Origin: Cladochytrium replicatum
Lineage: Eukaryota > Chytridiomycota > Chytridiomycetes > Cladochytriales > Cladochytriaceae
Assembly (NCBI GenBank): GCA_025526935.1
Contig: JAHLKD010000040.1
Span: forward strand, 248,001-312,000
Direction: 5' to 3'
Length of the DNA: 64,000 nt
The position numbers and the translations under genes are program-made. Of this stretch, positions 11,680 through 23,132 are shown piece after piece (the stretch's first letter is position 1; each line of letters opens with the position of its first letter). The notes below the pieces were generated by a model. The model was not told the origin of the DNA, did no database searches, and saw only the letters and a list, made by a program, of their open reading frames with translations.

Positions 11680-12726
11680 TTACAACTTGGCCATATCAAT
11701 CACAACTTTGCCATGGGCATGAGATGAGGCCACAAGTGCGAGAGCACGAGACACCCCTTCCGCGGAGAACGGGAAGGGTCCACTCGGTTCCAGTACCGCC
11801 CGGATCGAGCCCTTCGAAGCGAGCTCGAGTACTTTTTCAAGTGGCTCGCTCTGCGTCGACGAAGTCACCATGACATACCCAGGTTTCCAGGGCTGTGCCA
11901 TAGCTGAGAGCGGGTACGACATCATCGAGCCCGCAAACACCGCCATCTGCAGCGCGTTCTGCACCAGCGGTTTCGGTGTATTCCCGACGACCGCGACGAA
12001 CCTCCCGCCACTCAGTTTCGACTTTAGCACCGACACGGATTTCTGGTAATGATCGTTCCCGCCCACGCAATCGACGATCACGTCAAAGAGCTTCCCGGGT
12101 TCCTTGAACTCGCTCGTATTCCACCAGTCCTGTGTGCGGTAGTCGATTGGAACGTCCACACCGAGATCACGCATGAGCTGCGTTTGCGTCGACGTCGCGG
12201 CAAGCACCGAAGGGTTCCCGAGCGCTTTGACCATCTGCACTACAAAAGTGCCCACACCCCCGCTCCCACCGAGCACGAGCACCCTCTCCCCGCCCTTCAA
12301 TCTTGCGCCGTTCACAGCGTTCCAAGCTGTAACTGCCGAATCAGGGTACGCCGAAGCCTGGAGCACATCAAGTCCTTCTGGTTTGAGCGCCGTCCGTGTC
12401 TCGTCGACAACAGCATACTCCGCGATCCCGCCGTTCACAAGAAAGTCCCGCGATGTCACAACAATATCGCCCTTTTTGTAGCGGCTGGAAGGGTCGGAGT
12501 CCTCGACGGACGCGCAGATGTCTTTGCCGGGAATGTAGGGCATGCTGGGTGGGCGGAGGACGAGGGAGAGTCGGCCGCTGAGCATGTGGATGTCGCCGAA
12601 GGCGATGGAGCAGGCTAGGACGCGGACGAGGAGTTGGGAGGGTTTGCGGGTGGGGATGGGCCAGTTGGAGCGGATCTCGACGGCGGGATCGATCTCGCCG
12701 ATTTTAGTGACTGCAGCAGCGTTCAT
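11680..12726 (-). CDS. MDR-superfamily quinone oxidoreductase / zinc-free alcohol dehydrogenase-like protein
   Basis: Medium-chain dehydrogenase/reductase, probably using NADPH to reduce quinones or enones. A GroES-like N-terminal domain (LLVRVLACSIAFGDIHMLSG, then MPYIPGKDICASVE) is followed by a Rossmann fold with the nucleotide-binding LVLGGSGGVGTFVVQMVKAL and FDVIVDCVGG. The cysteine/histidine zinc ligands of classical ADHs are absent, as in the quinone-reductase/RTN4IP1-like branch. It is a single exon. I chose the ATG at 12726 (MNAAAVTKIGEID), where similarity to the family begins. An in-frame ATG at 12837 would add 37 residues with Ser/Lys that could be a mitochondrial presequence; both starts remain possible. 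Confidence 0.85.
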   Translation of the reverse strand: MNAAAVTKIGEIDPAVEIRSNWPIPTRKPSQLLVRVLACSIAFGDIHMLSGRLSLVLRPPSMPYIPGKDICASVEDSDPSSRYKKGDIVVTSRDFLVNGGIAEYAVVDETRTALKPEGLDVLQASAYPDSAVTAWNAVNGARLKGGERVLVLGGSGGVGTFVVQMVKALGNPSVLAATSTQTQLMRDLGVDVPIDYRTQDWWNTSEFKEPGKLFDVIVDCVGGNDHYQKSVSVLKSKLSGGRFVAVVGNTPKPLVQNALQMAVFAGSMMSYPLSAMAQPWKPGYVMVTSSTQSEPLEKVLELASKGSIRAVLEPSGPFPFSAEGVSRALALVASSHAHGKVVIDMAKL

Positions 12727-13164
12727 AGATGATGAGAAAGGAAGGATGGCAGTGATGTAGAGCGTTTTTGAGTTGTGATCTGAATTGAGTTTTGAGGGCA
12801 ACTTTTTGTAGATGGAGCTGAAACGCGGACGTGTCAAGCCGGTTTGAACCGGGCAAGAGCTGGCAGGTCAGAGAAGGCACGGAGACATGGGTATTCAAAG
12901 GATGGAAGTGTACACTAGGAGGTATTTAAGTACAGGATGCAAAGGAATAATCAAAAAAACAATCAAGAATCGATGATTATGATATAACTATTGTAATACA
13001 CAAACTGGAGGCTGAGTTGGTATTTGGGCCACCACCAGAGAAGAATCAACCCAACCCAATCAAACTGTGGAAATTCGATGGCTACTCTCGACGGAAACAG
13101 CCAGCATAGCTTGTCGGAGGTGCATGCCCATTATTAGAACACACTTGATCATTCTGACTCTTTA
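12727..13164. promoter_or_regulatory. Divergent intergenic region between the MDR gene and FAF2
   Basis: About 440 bases (or about 330 if the upstream MDR start at 12837 is used). It should hold the promoters of both flanking genes. No specific site was recognised. Confidence 0.35.
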
Positions 13165-15012
13165 ATGAAACGTAGAAGGACGGCTTGGCTTCGGGTTCGA
13201 GGTCCGGGCCAAGTAACGAGCCTGAATCATCTCGGCCACAAAACGCAAACGGAGCTCGAGCAGGACAAATTCAACGCCAGGTGCGAACTCATTTTGTGAG
13301 AATCGTGATTACTGCACATGGATGCGAGTTGCAGGTGGTTGGGCTATTTGTCCGCGGAATGCAATTGGGTGGTGCAACATGCCGCAGAAAGTGTTCATGA
13401 TACATGAATGCTATGGAATTCTTCACTTCTCTCTCCTTGATGGTGAATCTCCGCAAACGATGATTCAGCTAATTATGTCTCTCGTTACAGACAACTTTGC
13501 TCAGCATAATCACGTTCCCCTTGACGCTAGGCTTCCGAGTTGCATGGACGGTCCTGACTTACACCAGTACTTAAAAAACGCTTCTATTTATCGATCCTCA
13601 AATTTTTAACAACTATCATTTCAAGTCTCCCTCCTCCCTCTCGACATCCTTCTCCGCCGTCCCCGTCCCGCCGGCACCTCCGCCTCTCGTCGCCGCGCAA
13701 ACGCCTCAGACTCAACCGATCCCCGCGCAGCCGCAGCGCGCTTCCTCCTGGATTTCGAGTCCACCTACGGCCGCATCCACCCGCACTTTTACCAGGGAAC
13801 CTACTCCCAGGCCCTCGACCTCGCAAAGCGCGAGATCAGATATTTCCTTGCTATCTTGCACTCGGAGGAGCACGATGACACTGAGGAGTTTTGCAGGACA
13901 GTGTTGACGGATGCGGGGCTTTTGGGGTACCTTTCGGAGAAGAACTTTGTGGTTTGGGCTGGTGATATTAGGGAATCAGAGGCTTTTCAAGGTGAGGGAG
14001 AAGGGTGGGTGAACATGCCTACAAGTTGGTGTTCTAAAACTTTAGCAAACAGTTAGCGCGGTGCTGTCGGCGACGAAATACCCTTTCCTTGCCCTTATTG
14101 CACTCCAGGGATCTCGTACGGTGGTGATCAACAGAATTGAAGGTATTCCGGTGTTTTGTTTTGAATCGCAACAAGCACTATGGCTCATGTTGATTTGGAT
14201 CAGGCCTCAAGACTGCAGAGCAGATTGTTCACATTCTATCTCGGGATGTTGATCGCCTCGAGCCTCAGCTTGCCCTTATCCGAATGGAGCAGTAGGATAG
14301 TAAACTCACGCGTTTTAAAATTCTAAATGCATACGTGTCCAGCGAACGGCGAGAGCAGGCACGAACTATTCGACAGCAGCAAGATGAGGCATACCGTGCT
14401 TCCCTCCTCGCAGACCAGGAGAAGGTATGCACACTTGTTAAAAATTCATTTATCCACCATCATTAACTTGCTCGTGTTTTTATAGGAGAGGAAAGCTGCA
14501 GAAGAGCGCGAACGCGCAGAGAAGGAGAAAGCTGAAGCCGAACGCGCAGAGAGTGAGCGTCTTGGGAAGCTCGAGGTATTAAGAAATTGGAGACAGAGTG
14601 AATGGAATTGGTATTTACGAACTTTATAAAGGCGAAGAAGGAGCGAAGAAAGAAGCTTCTTGAGGACTTGCCAGCTGAACCTGATGCTGGAGAGAGCGTG
14701 ACTAGGATCAGCATCAGATTGCCGAACGGGGATCGGGTAGTCCGGCGATTCCGGGCCGACGATACGGTTCAGGTATGGCAGTCTGCCCTTCGATTTTTTC
14801 TATTACTAATTTGCAGCTCTGTTTCATTGCTGTTTCGCTAGTCCTTGTATGAATTTGTCGAGACCAGGAACCTTGATCCGATCCCAATTGAGTCTGACCT
14901 ATTGGTGGTGGTACCGTTCCCCAGACGAGCGCTTGAGGATCCAACGGCAACGATCCAGAGGGCAGGGCTGTTCCCGAATGGTGCTGTGATTGTTGAAGAA
15001 GCGCTGGAATAA
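13165..15012 (+). CDS. FAF2: FAF2/UBXD8-like UBA-UAS-UBX protein of ER-associated degradation
   Basis: Recruits the Cdc48/p97 ATPase to the ER membrane and lipid droplets. About eight exons. The N-terminal UBA is seen only in part (CNWVVQHAAESVHD). A hydrophobic hairpin follows (TTLLSIITFPLTLGFRVAW), then the UAS thioredoxin-like domain (FESTYGRIHPHFYQGTYSQA, EEFCRTVLTDAG, NFVVWAGDIRESEAF, KYPFLALIALQGSRTVV). Next comes RQQQDEAYRASLLADQEK with a Lys/Glu/Arg coiled coil, and a UBX domain (ISIRLPNGDRVVRRFRADDT, PFPRR) ending at a TAA at 15010-15012. The domain order and the QQDEAYxxSLxADQEK signature match FAF2/Ubx2-type proteins. The start at 13165 and the first two junctions are tentative, because helix 2 of the UBA is not evident. 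Confidence 0.85.
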
Positions 15013-16653
15013 AATTGTTTTTAAATTGTATTCAACGTTCTTTTCTCAAATATGAAAGACCCTCCCATCTCTTAGCAACGACTGCCTTCGGAACTCGAGG
15101 AAGCCGACCACATAACTGCTTCTCTGCTTCGACACACTCCTGAGAACCAGTCCTAAGTGTCTCTCTCTCCACCTATTGCTCAAAGACTTTTTTGGCGAAG
15201 ATAAGGGACAAACCGCGACTGTAAGAAGATCTGAACAGATTGGATCTGGTCGTGTTCTCCTACTGACAGCAGCTGGCGCTCTTCACCTGGCCACAGGATC
15301 GTTGACGGGTTAATGTTGGAGATGTGTGATCTCTTTTTCGGACTGCGTTTCTCACAAACATCAACCTGCCAAAAGCGTTTCAAACACGCAAAGTTAGTGA
15401 AAGTACAGCTAAATGCTCAAAATCTGGCCTCCCGCCAGACAGAGTCATCACTTCTCCACAAGTTTCAGCACACACAATTCACGTCGTCAAAGTTTCCGCT
15501 GCCATTCCAGGATCCGGGGACTCGCTTCGCAGCGCTTGACTGCAAGGTGTACTCCTCTGCTCGGTTTGTGATGACTTAGGTAGAAGATATTTTCCACGCA
15601 TTTGTATCGATATTTGGAGTAGTAGGAAAATTTTCAATCACTGGACGAGCTAGATTCACACTGGCACCCTTTGACTTTGTACAATCATTGATTTCTGCGG
15701 AAGACAATAATGTTGATTAATGGGTGAGATCGGACAACTGACTGATCGGGCACATTTTTCAATCTGGATATGGATTTTCGTTAGTCCATGCCACAAAAAC
15801 ACGGGACATCTTTTCATTCTTAAAATGCATTCAGCTATCTGTGACGCACACTCCGATTGTCAAGCTATTGTTGTCCCAGGAGATACTTCGGCCGAAAACC
15901 AACTGTGTCAATCGTAGATTGCTCGGGTCTCGCGCGTTTGTGACGGATGTAGTTCTCAGTACCCGAATTCTTGTTTGATCCACGCAAGGAATTCTGCGCT
16001 CAATAGAGACTAGGTTTGATGCTAAACGATGACAGTTTCAACAATCCCGGTGTTGATAGTTTTGGCTGCATTTTGTCTTTGGCTCCCCCATACACCATAA
16101 CATGAGATCAAAGCCCAGAGACGATGGTTTCCAGCCTGTTCCACTCGATCTTAGCGAGATCACTGCATTCAGGAAGTTTCCTTGGAGGGTGTGTAAGGTT
16201 GCAAACAATTCGCCAAAGTCGATAAGAGAGCTTCCATTGACTTGACTTATCGTTTAACTTTTCGCCGCTCGAACTGTCATCTGGTGACGGTTCAATGGAG
16301 CTTTCTCCCAAAAATGGCTCACTTGAGCTCCCTGCTGCAAGTGGCTCACGTGAGGTAAGTCTGCAGCCGACCGTTCAACTTCGCCAGAGAAAGATACATC
16401 AAGGAGGGTCAATGGATTGTTATCATTGCGAAAGCGCACCTCATCGATGTATTAGACTATCCCGTTCATCTTCGCAGTTTGCAGCTTGGTGCTTGGTTAA
16501 CAGTAGTGGGTGGAGAGCAACAAATGCTTCCTCGTTTGAAATGCGCTGATATAAACAGAGATATTGTTGTGATCATTACTATGTTTCCCACTTTCAATCG
16601 TTTTTAATCAAACAATGATAACTCTAGAGTCAAAACCAGAGTTGTAGCACAGG
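15013..16653. other. Gene-free interval of 1.6 kb
   Basis: No gene supported on either strand. A minus-strand frame at 16108-16311 contains a plausible-looking charged stretch but lacks an ATG and a recognisable partner exon. The segment just before 16654 should hold the promoter of the next gene. Confidence 0.5.
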
Positions 16654-18590
16654 ATGAAATGCACCGGAACAGAGATGTCAAAGCCTCTTGAATCCCGCAT
16701 ATCAAAGCCACACCTGCCACACTTTGACTCAGCTCCCATCAACCTGCCACTTTTCATGGCTCCTACTACCGAATCAGAATCAAATACAGAAATGTTGGAA
16801 GGAAGCGTCCCCAAGAAACGCAGACTTTCTGCATCGGCTGGTGTGTTTGGAGACTCTATCATCCCATCCGCAAACGCTTTTGCAAAGGAATATGCAGAGT
16901 CTGGTCCATACCAGCACATCAAGATTCAAAACCTGATCCAGGACGACCTCCTCCGTGAGGTTCGTCGGGAGATTTTGGAGAATTTGCATTTCACTGCAAA
17001 GGAAACCGATATCTACAAGGTACAGCACTTTCACTACTTTAACTACTGCAATCCCCATCCTGAACTTCCGAAACAGGTCCGACAAACTGGGGACCTTGCC
17101 AATCTCGACGGTCTTCCTTCCGACGAGCTCGCCAAGCTCACCTCTCTCTTCCGCCTCCGTAACGCCCTTTACTCCTCCACATTCCGCGAGTTTGTGGTAA
17201 AAGTCACGAAATGCGGCCCTGTCTCGGGCCGCAAGCAGGACATGAGCATCAATTCGTACGAGGAAGGGTGCCACCTTCTCTGCCATGACGACGTGATCGG
17301 AACCCGTCGCGTTTCGTACATCCTGTACCTGCCCGACCCGGACGAGCCCTGGGAGAACAGCAACGGCGGTGCGTTGGAGCTCTACCCGTGTGTGTCGGAG
17401 GGCACTCCCGACGTCGATCCGACCGTCGTGCATTTTCCAAGATGGAATCAGTTTATTTTCTTCAAGGTGCAGCCGGGGTACAGCTTCCATTCTGTGCAGG
17501 AGGTCATGGCAGTGCGGAAACCGAGGCTGTCGATTTCGGGGTGGTTCCATGAACCGGAGACGGATGAGGAAGGGTATGTGGAGGAAGAAAGCGGGAACGG
17601 GGGACAGGCGTCGCTTTCACAGCTCGAGGTAGGTGGCAGAATTTCGAACTTCTCTCAAAAGCTGATTTTTGCAATCTGCAGGGAAGTGCGGACGATGCAC
17701 CGTTCAAGACGTTGTCTGAGATGAAGGAAGCAATCGAAACACTATCAGACGAAGACAAAGCAGTGCTGTCCGAGTATATCAATCCCACGTATCTAAGCGC
17801 TTCGAGCCTCGAGGCTGTCGCAGAGCGCTTTGTCGACGAATCGTGCGTCCAGCTTTACGGCTTCCTGAACTCCAAGTGGTCTGAACAAATCGAAAGGGCC
17901 ACCTATGAATCAGACCGACTTGATGGGTACATATCTGGCGAGGCTGCGCTCAAGCATGGCGTGGGAGTCTTTGGTCCATGGCGAGCCGTGAGTTCACCCG
18001 TAAAGCATCGGTTCCTAACACTCCCAACCGCAAACCCACTCGTCCCCTCCACGTCCGCGGACAAAATCGGCCAACAATCCGTGGACGACGGACCACACAC
18101 CGACGCAGCGCGCGCGCTCGAACAGATCCAGACGCACCTCTTCGAATCCGAGCCCTTTCGTCGATACCTCTCCCTTCTCACCAACCTCGTCCCCCTCGCC
18201 TCCCGCGGACAATCCCGCCGTTTCCGACCGGGGCTGGACTACACCCTCGCGACCTCCAACGCGTCCATCCCTGTCCTCGACGCTACGCTCTGTTTCGCCG
18301 GCGGCGGAAACAACTCGGAATCGCGCAGGGAATCAGAAGAAAAGTGGAAGACGAACGAGGTGGGTGGGTACGAGTGCTATGTCACCGAAGACGAAGGCAA
18401 CGATGATCCGGCGATATATAGGGGAGTTAAAGGGAGCGGTGGGGCACTTGTGACGGTTTCTGCGGCGTGGAATTGTCTTGTGCTTGTGTTTAGAGAGCCT
18501 GGGGTGATGCGATTTGTCAAGTACGTGAGTGGCAAGGCGCCGGGGAGTAGGTGGGACATTGGGTTTGAGTATGAGGTTCAGGACGACTGA
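16654..18590 (+). CDS. ofd1: Ofd1/Tpa1-type prolyl hydroxylase, Fe(II)/2-oxoglutarate dioxygenase
   Basis: Members hydroxylate a proline of ribosomal protein uS12 and, in fission yeast, help regulate the sterol/hypoxia factor Sre1. Two exons, with an intron of about 50 bases after SLSQLE (GTAGGTG..CTGCAG). The N-terminal catalytic domain shows the iron ligands in LLCHDDVIGTRRVSYILYL (His and Asp of the HxD motif), the distal His in PGYSFHSVQEV, and the 2-oxoglutarate-binding Arg in KPRLSISGWFH. The C-terminal half is the second, degenerate dioxygenase-fold domain typical of Ofd1/Tpa1 (SEYINPTYLS, the LYGFLN region, VRFVKYVSG-like ending). The first ATG is used; other in-frame ATGs lie within the disordered N-terminus, which carries a basic KKRRLS patch that could be a nuclear signal. 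Confidence 0.9.
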
Positions 18591-18949
18591 ACATTGAATA
18601 AAAGAGTGAGGCATCATTCAATTCTGCCCTCCAATTCACCACTCTAACTCGTAGTCGAAGTTTTCTTCAACTGTACTTTTCACATCCATTTTTTACGATG
18701 AAATGTATCCCCTGCTTGGATGAAGAGCTCCTCATTCCCAAATTCCCAAAATCGATCGCAAGTAACAACCTCGCTGTTATGGTGTTAGTTTTGCGCAAAA
18801 CGTCGCCACTCGACATCAATGGATCAGAGTCCCCTTTCTTTGTGTGTACGAATCCGGCCTCGTATTCGATTTCCCGTGTACTTACCCCACCACCGATTTC
18901 CCACACGCCACCATCACCCGCTTCAAGCGACCAAATATACCAACCGGCA
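18591..18949. promoter_or_regulatory. Intergenic region upstream of Ddi1
   Basis: About 360 bases between the dioxygenase stop and the Ddi1 start. A plus-strand frame of 135 codons beginning at 18698 runs into and across the Ddi1 start in another frame, and is judged spurious. It presumably contains the Ddi1 promoter. Confidence 0.4.
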
Positions 18950-20716
18950 ATGAGACTCGCTTTAACGAACGAGACCGGTGACGTGCGGAACATAGACGTC
19001 CCAGTGGACATGGAGGTACTCGCTGCCAGATCCAATGTCACAATTCTGCACCGCCAGAGAACAAAATACTCACCTTTGTCTATCGCTCATTCCTGCCAAC
19101 CTTAATACTGCCGTCAATTATTTCCGCTACAGCTGATCAATCTCAAGGCACTTGTTGAGGCCGAGTTTGAGATCCCCACCGACCAACAAGTCATCTTTCA
19201 CAACGGCCGCGAGCAGACCGACGATGCAAAGACCCTCAGGCAGCTTGGAATCGTGCAGGATGAGATCTTGCTCGTGAGGAGTCGGCAGCCCAGACCTGCC
19301 GTTGGCGCGAGCGCAGCTGGTCCACCTGGCGCAGAGTAAGCCTTGAGAATCTTGGATTCGAGTTCGATCGACTGATGCGGATTTACGTTTTTCTTGGCTT
19401 TGTTAAAGCCCAGCAGAGGTGGCTCGACAGCAGATCATTTCGAACCCGACATTGCTCCGTCAGCTCACGTCAGTGAGTATCATAGGAGGATTCTATATAT
19501 CACATTAATATCCTAACGCCTCTGGTTTTTGGAAAAGCAAAATCCAGGACTCGCTAATGCCGCAATGAATAACCCTGCAGAGTTCCGTCGACTGTTTAAC
19601 GAATTGAACCAGCGTAGAAGGGAATGGGAGGAACAGCAACGCAGACAAATGGTTCGGAGAACTTTTTTGTGAGATGGGTTTTTAAAAAGTGTGCTAAAGT
19701 TTCGGGAAAGAACGATTTGGCGTTCGCAGATCCGTTCGATGTTGACGCCCAGCGAAGGATAGAGGAGGAGATCAGGAAGCAGAATATCAATGAGAACATG
19801 GAGACGGCGATGGAGTATAACCCGGAGTCATTCGGAACTGTGAGTTGGTGAAAAGGACGCACTTCCCTTTTTTTAACCGTTCAAATGATTCTTTTTTTGT
19901 AGGTGGTGATGCTTTATATAAACTGCGAGGTGAACGGCCACCCAGTGAAGGCGTTCGTGGACTCTGGTGCACAGGCGACGATCATGTCCCCCGAATGTGC
20001 AAAGTACTGCAATGTGATGCATCTGCTCGACGAGCGGTTCGCGGGTATAGCGCAGGGGGTTGGTACAGCAAAGATTCTTGGGAGGATTCATAATGGTCAG
20101 ATGAAAGTGGGCAACACGTATTTGCCCTGCGCTTTCAACGTCATGGAGGTTTGTCAAGCACATCTCTATTCTGGCAGAAATTTAATGGTTGCGGTGTGAA
20201 ATTTGCAGAACCAAGGCGTCGACCTCTTGTTTGGTCTTGATATGTTAAAGAGGCATCAGGTATGACGGCGAAATGCGATTGTGTGAGCAGGATTATCAAC
20301 CCGTGTTGTGTTTTTGTAGGCTTGCATCGACTTGAAGAACAACGTCCTCCGGATCGGCGACGAAGTGATTCCATTCTTGCCGGAACACGAGCTACCTGAG
20401 CGGGCGAGACTCACCCGTCTTTCATGTATGGATTAAATCTCAAAGGCTCCCCGCTTTGATCTAATTATTGTGGTCTGGGTTTATAGCGGAGTCTCCCGTG
20501 ACGTTATCTGCCCCGCCTGTACCAGCCGCTTCGTCGTCATCTTCTGCACCAGCCGCTAGCTCTGCAGCACCCCCTGCCGCAGAGTCATCCAAATATCCTG
20601 AGAGCTCGATTAAACCGTTGATGGACTTGGGTGCGTCGCGTGAGGAGGCTATTGGGGCACTGGATGCGTGCGGAGGGAACACTGAGCTTGCTGCAAATAT
20701 GCTTTTCGCACAATGA
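18950..20716 (+). CDS. DDI1: Ddi1, ubiquitin-shuttle protein with retroviral-type aspartic protease domain
   Basis: Binds ubiquitin and the proteasome and cleaves heavily ubiquitinated substrates. About seven exons. A UBL domain comes first ([20 protein letters not shown], then [19 protein letters not shown]), followed by the helical domain (ALLRQL-like, [19 protein letters not shown] and [16 protein letters not shown]). Next is the retropepsin-like domain with the catalytic [16 protein letters not shown], then [19 protein letters not shown] and [17 protein letters not shown]. It ends with a C-terminal UBA ([20 protein letters not shown]). All catalytic and ubiquitin-binding parts are present. 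It lies 237 bases upstream of Rpt6 on the same strand, so the gap must contain both its terminator and the Rpt6 promoter. Confidence 0.95.
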
Positions 20717-20953
20717 GCAAAGGCATGAGCTGTGTTTTATATTGTACGAATTCAATTCAATTGTTGCACATGTTGAGAAATGACTTGTAAAATGACAATT
20801 ATTAGCAAATGTCCACTTTATGCGCCGATCTGCTCAAAAACGCAAGCATTCTCGACATATTATTTATATTTTCTAATTTTCTAATTTGTTCGAACACGCT
20901 CTCACCATCTGACGCAAGCACAAACCTCTCACAGATCGCAGTTCCACTTCAAT

Positions 20954-22331
20954 ATGGGTGGTGAGGGAATAAAGTCGTACTACAAGAACAAGATCGAGGT
21001 AATCGGCACTCTCTTCGCACTATGAACTCTGTATCTTACTTCGATCATCGCAAATATCGGATTTTAGGAGCTCGAAACCAAGAGCATCCAGATGACCCAG
21101 AACCTTCGCCGTCTGGAGGCACAGAGGAATCAGCTCAACGCAAAAGTGCGTCTGCTCCGTGAAGAGCTGCAGCTGCTCCAGGAACCTGCCTCTTACGTCG
21201 GCGAAGTCGTAAAGTTGATGGGAAAGAAGAAGGTGCTGGTCAAGGTGCACCCCGAGGGCAAATACGTAGTCGATATCAACCCCTCCATCGACATCTCCAA
21301 ACTCACTCCGACGGTTCGCATCGCTCTCCGCCATGACACCTACCAGCTCCACAAAATCCTTCCCAACAAAGTCGACCCCCTCGTCTCCCTCATGATGGTC
21401 GAGAAGGTCCCGGACTCCACCTACGAGATGGTCGGTGGTCTGGATCGCCAGATTAAGGAGATCAAGGAAGTAATCGAGTTGCCCGTGAAGCACCCAGAGC
21501 TCTTTGAAGCCCTCGGTATCGCGCAGCCCAAGGGGGTGCTTCTCTACGGACCGCCTGGAACCGGAAAGACCCTTCTCGCCAGAGCCGTCGCGCACCACAC
21601 AGACTGCAAGTTCATCCGAGTCTCCGGGTCCGAGCTTGTGCAAAAGTACATTGGTGAAGGTTCCCGCATGGTCCGCGAGCTCTTCGTCATGGCGCGCGAG
21701 CACGCGCCGAGTATCATCTTCATGGACGAAATCGACTCGATCGGTTCCAGCCGTATCGAATCCGGCGGCGGGGGTGGAGGCGGTGACTCGGAGGTGCAGA
21801 GGACGATGTTGGAGCTTTTGAACCAGTTGGATGGGTTTGAGGCGACGCAGAACATCAAGGTCATCATGGCCACGAACCGTATTGATATCCTGGACCCTGC
21901 GCTGCTGCGTCCGGGACGCATCGACCGTAAGATTGAGTTCCCGCCGCCAAACGAGGCTGCTAGGACGGATATCTTGAAGATCCACTCGAGGAAGATGAAC
22001 TTGACGAGGGGGATCAACTTGCGCAAAATTGCTGAGCAAATGTCAGGCGCGAGTGGAGCGGAGGTTAAGGGTGTGTGCACGGAAGCTGGAATGTACGCTT
22101 TGAGAGAGAGGAGGGTGCATGTGACGCAGGAGGACTTTGAAATGGCTGTCGCGAAGGTAATTCAGACGATGATTTTCAGTTGTGAGAGCTGACAATATTT
22201 TTTTGGTTCCTTTTAGGTTCTCAAGAAAGACTCGGAACAGGTACATTGGAACTGCACGATTATCTCGAAGAATGCTAATACTTTTCCGATTACTTTTACA
22301 GAACATGTCGATGAGGAAGCTGTTCAAGTAG
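20954..22331 (+). CDS. RPT6: Rpt6, 26S proteasome regulatory AAA-ATPase subunit 8
   Basis: One of six ATPases of the 19S base that unfold substrates and open the 20S gate. Four exons: [15 protein letters not shown], then a large exon from 21068, then two tiny 3' exons (LKKDSEQ and NMSMRKLFK before TAG at 22329-22331). It has an N-terminal coiled coil ([20 protein letters not shown]), the OB domain ([20 protein letters not shown]), Walker A GPPGTGKT, Walker [11 protein letters not shown], sensor [20 protein letters not shown] and the second region of homology. Rpt6-specific features include [20 protein letters not shown] and the C-terminal LFK, which fits the usual Rpt6 end. The exon before the last two introns encodes only a few residues, which automatic gene finders can miss. 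Confidence 0.97.
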
Positions 22332-22495
22332 ATTTTAGGATAAAGAGGTGTAATTTTTAGTAATTTTAAACAAATCCAAAGTTGCATATCCCTCAGTTCC
22401 AACTTCTTCTTTTGCAAAAATATGAAAAGCCTTTCTTCCAAATTCATTACGCAAAATCCTTCCACGTTGTGATCTCGATTTGTTCGTTGGCTGAA

Positions 22496-23105
22496 TTAGA
22501 CACAAACAACTTGTCCAGGAGTCAACCATTTCTGAATTCCATCAGGAACACCGTCCCCGCAATAGACCGATGGGTTTATCCGCTTGAACTCCTTTAGCGA
22601 GGGTAGATGATACAGAACCGTGATCCTGGCGCACGTGTCGCCTTCTTGAACGGTGTACTTATCGGGGCACTCCAAACCGGCGGGGAGCGGTGGGGAAGGC
22701 GGAACGGTGGGGCACTCAGGTACGTTGCATTCAACACAGAGGGCCTGTCCAGAATAAATCTTCTTTTGCGATCAGTCGCAATCGTACCAATAGTGTGACT
22801 AGGTCGACCTATACCTGGGCACAATCGAGCGCTCCCGGAACCCCAGGACCACCATTCCAGAAATAGAGTGATTGCGTGGTGATCCCGAAGCGCTGAGCGA
22901 TGGACCAGCACGAATCACCCGAACAAACAACATAGTATTTGGTGCACTTTGGGTACGGTGACGCGTTGGGCTGGACATTTGGAGTCCCCGGGGAGCCAGC
23001 AATATGAAGCTCACTGGTAGATGGACTGTCTGGAGGTGGTGGGCATTGAACCGCACCACTGGAAAACAAGATCAACAGCGGAACGAGAGCCGAAAGCGGA
23101 AACAT
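22496..23105 (-). CDS. Secreted protein with two LysM domains
   Basis: LysM domains bind chitin or related glycans; fungal secreted LysM proteins can shield the wall or mask chitin from hosts. The N-terminus is a signal peptide (MFPLSALVPLLILFSSGAVQ) followed by a Pro-rich stretch. LysM1 is YYVVCSGDSCWSIAQRFGI with a WNGGPGV turn. After an intron (about 22741-22811) LysM2 reads YTVQEGDTCARITVLYHLP, then FKRINPSVYCGDG, ending GQVVCV before TAA (22496-22498). Cysteines are spaced as in fungal LysM effectors, suggesting disulfides. The first in-frame ATG is at 23105, only 27 bases from the ATG of the divergent gene. Confidence 0.85.
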
Positions 23106-23132
23106 TCCGCGACACGTGCTGTGCCACACTAA

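Noticed and set aside
12049-12618. Plus-strand frame of 189 codons opposite the MDR enzyme
   Set aside because: Antisense shadow; the enzyme is continuous on the minus strand.
12836-12860. GGTTTGAACC-like string resembling a tRNA T-arm
   Set aside because: No matching acceptor stem, D-arm or anticodon arm nearby. No tRNA, rRNA or CRISPR array was found anywhere in the window.
16780-17550. Minus-strand frame of 256 codons under the dioxygenase gene
   Set aside because: Shadow of the GC-rich catalytic exon; no motif.
18698-19105. Plus frame of 135 codons across the Ddi1 start
   Set aside because: It overlaps the Ddi1 UBL exon in another frame and shows no domain.
21020-22039. Long minus-strand frame (339 codons) antisense to Rpt6
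   Set aside because: It is the reverse-strand shadow of a strongly biased AAA-ATPase exon. It shows no domain of its own, and Rpt6 is complete on the other strand.
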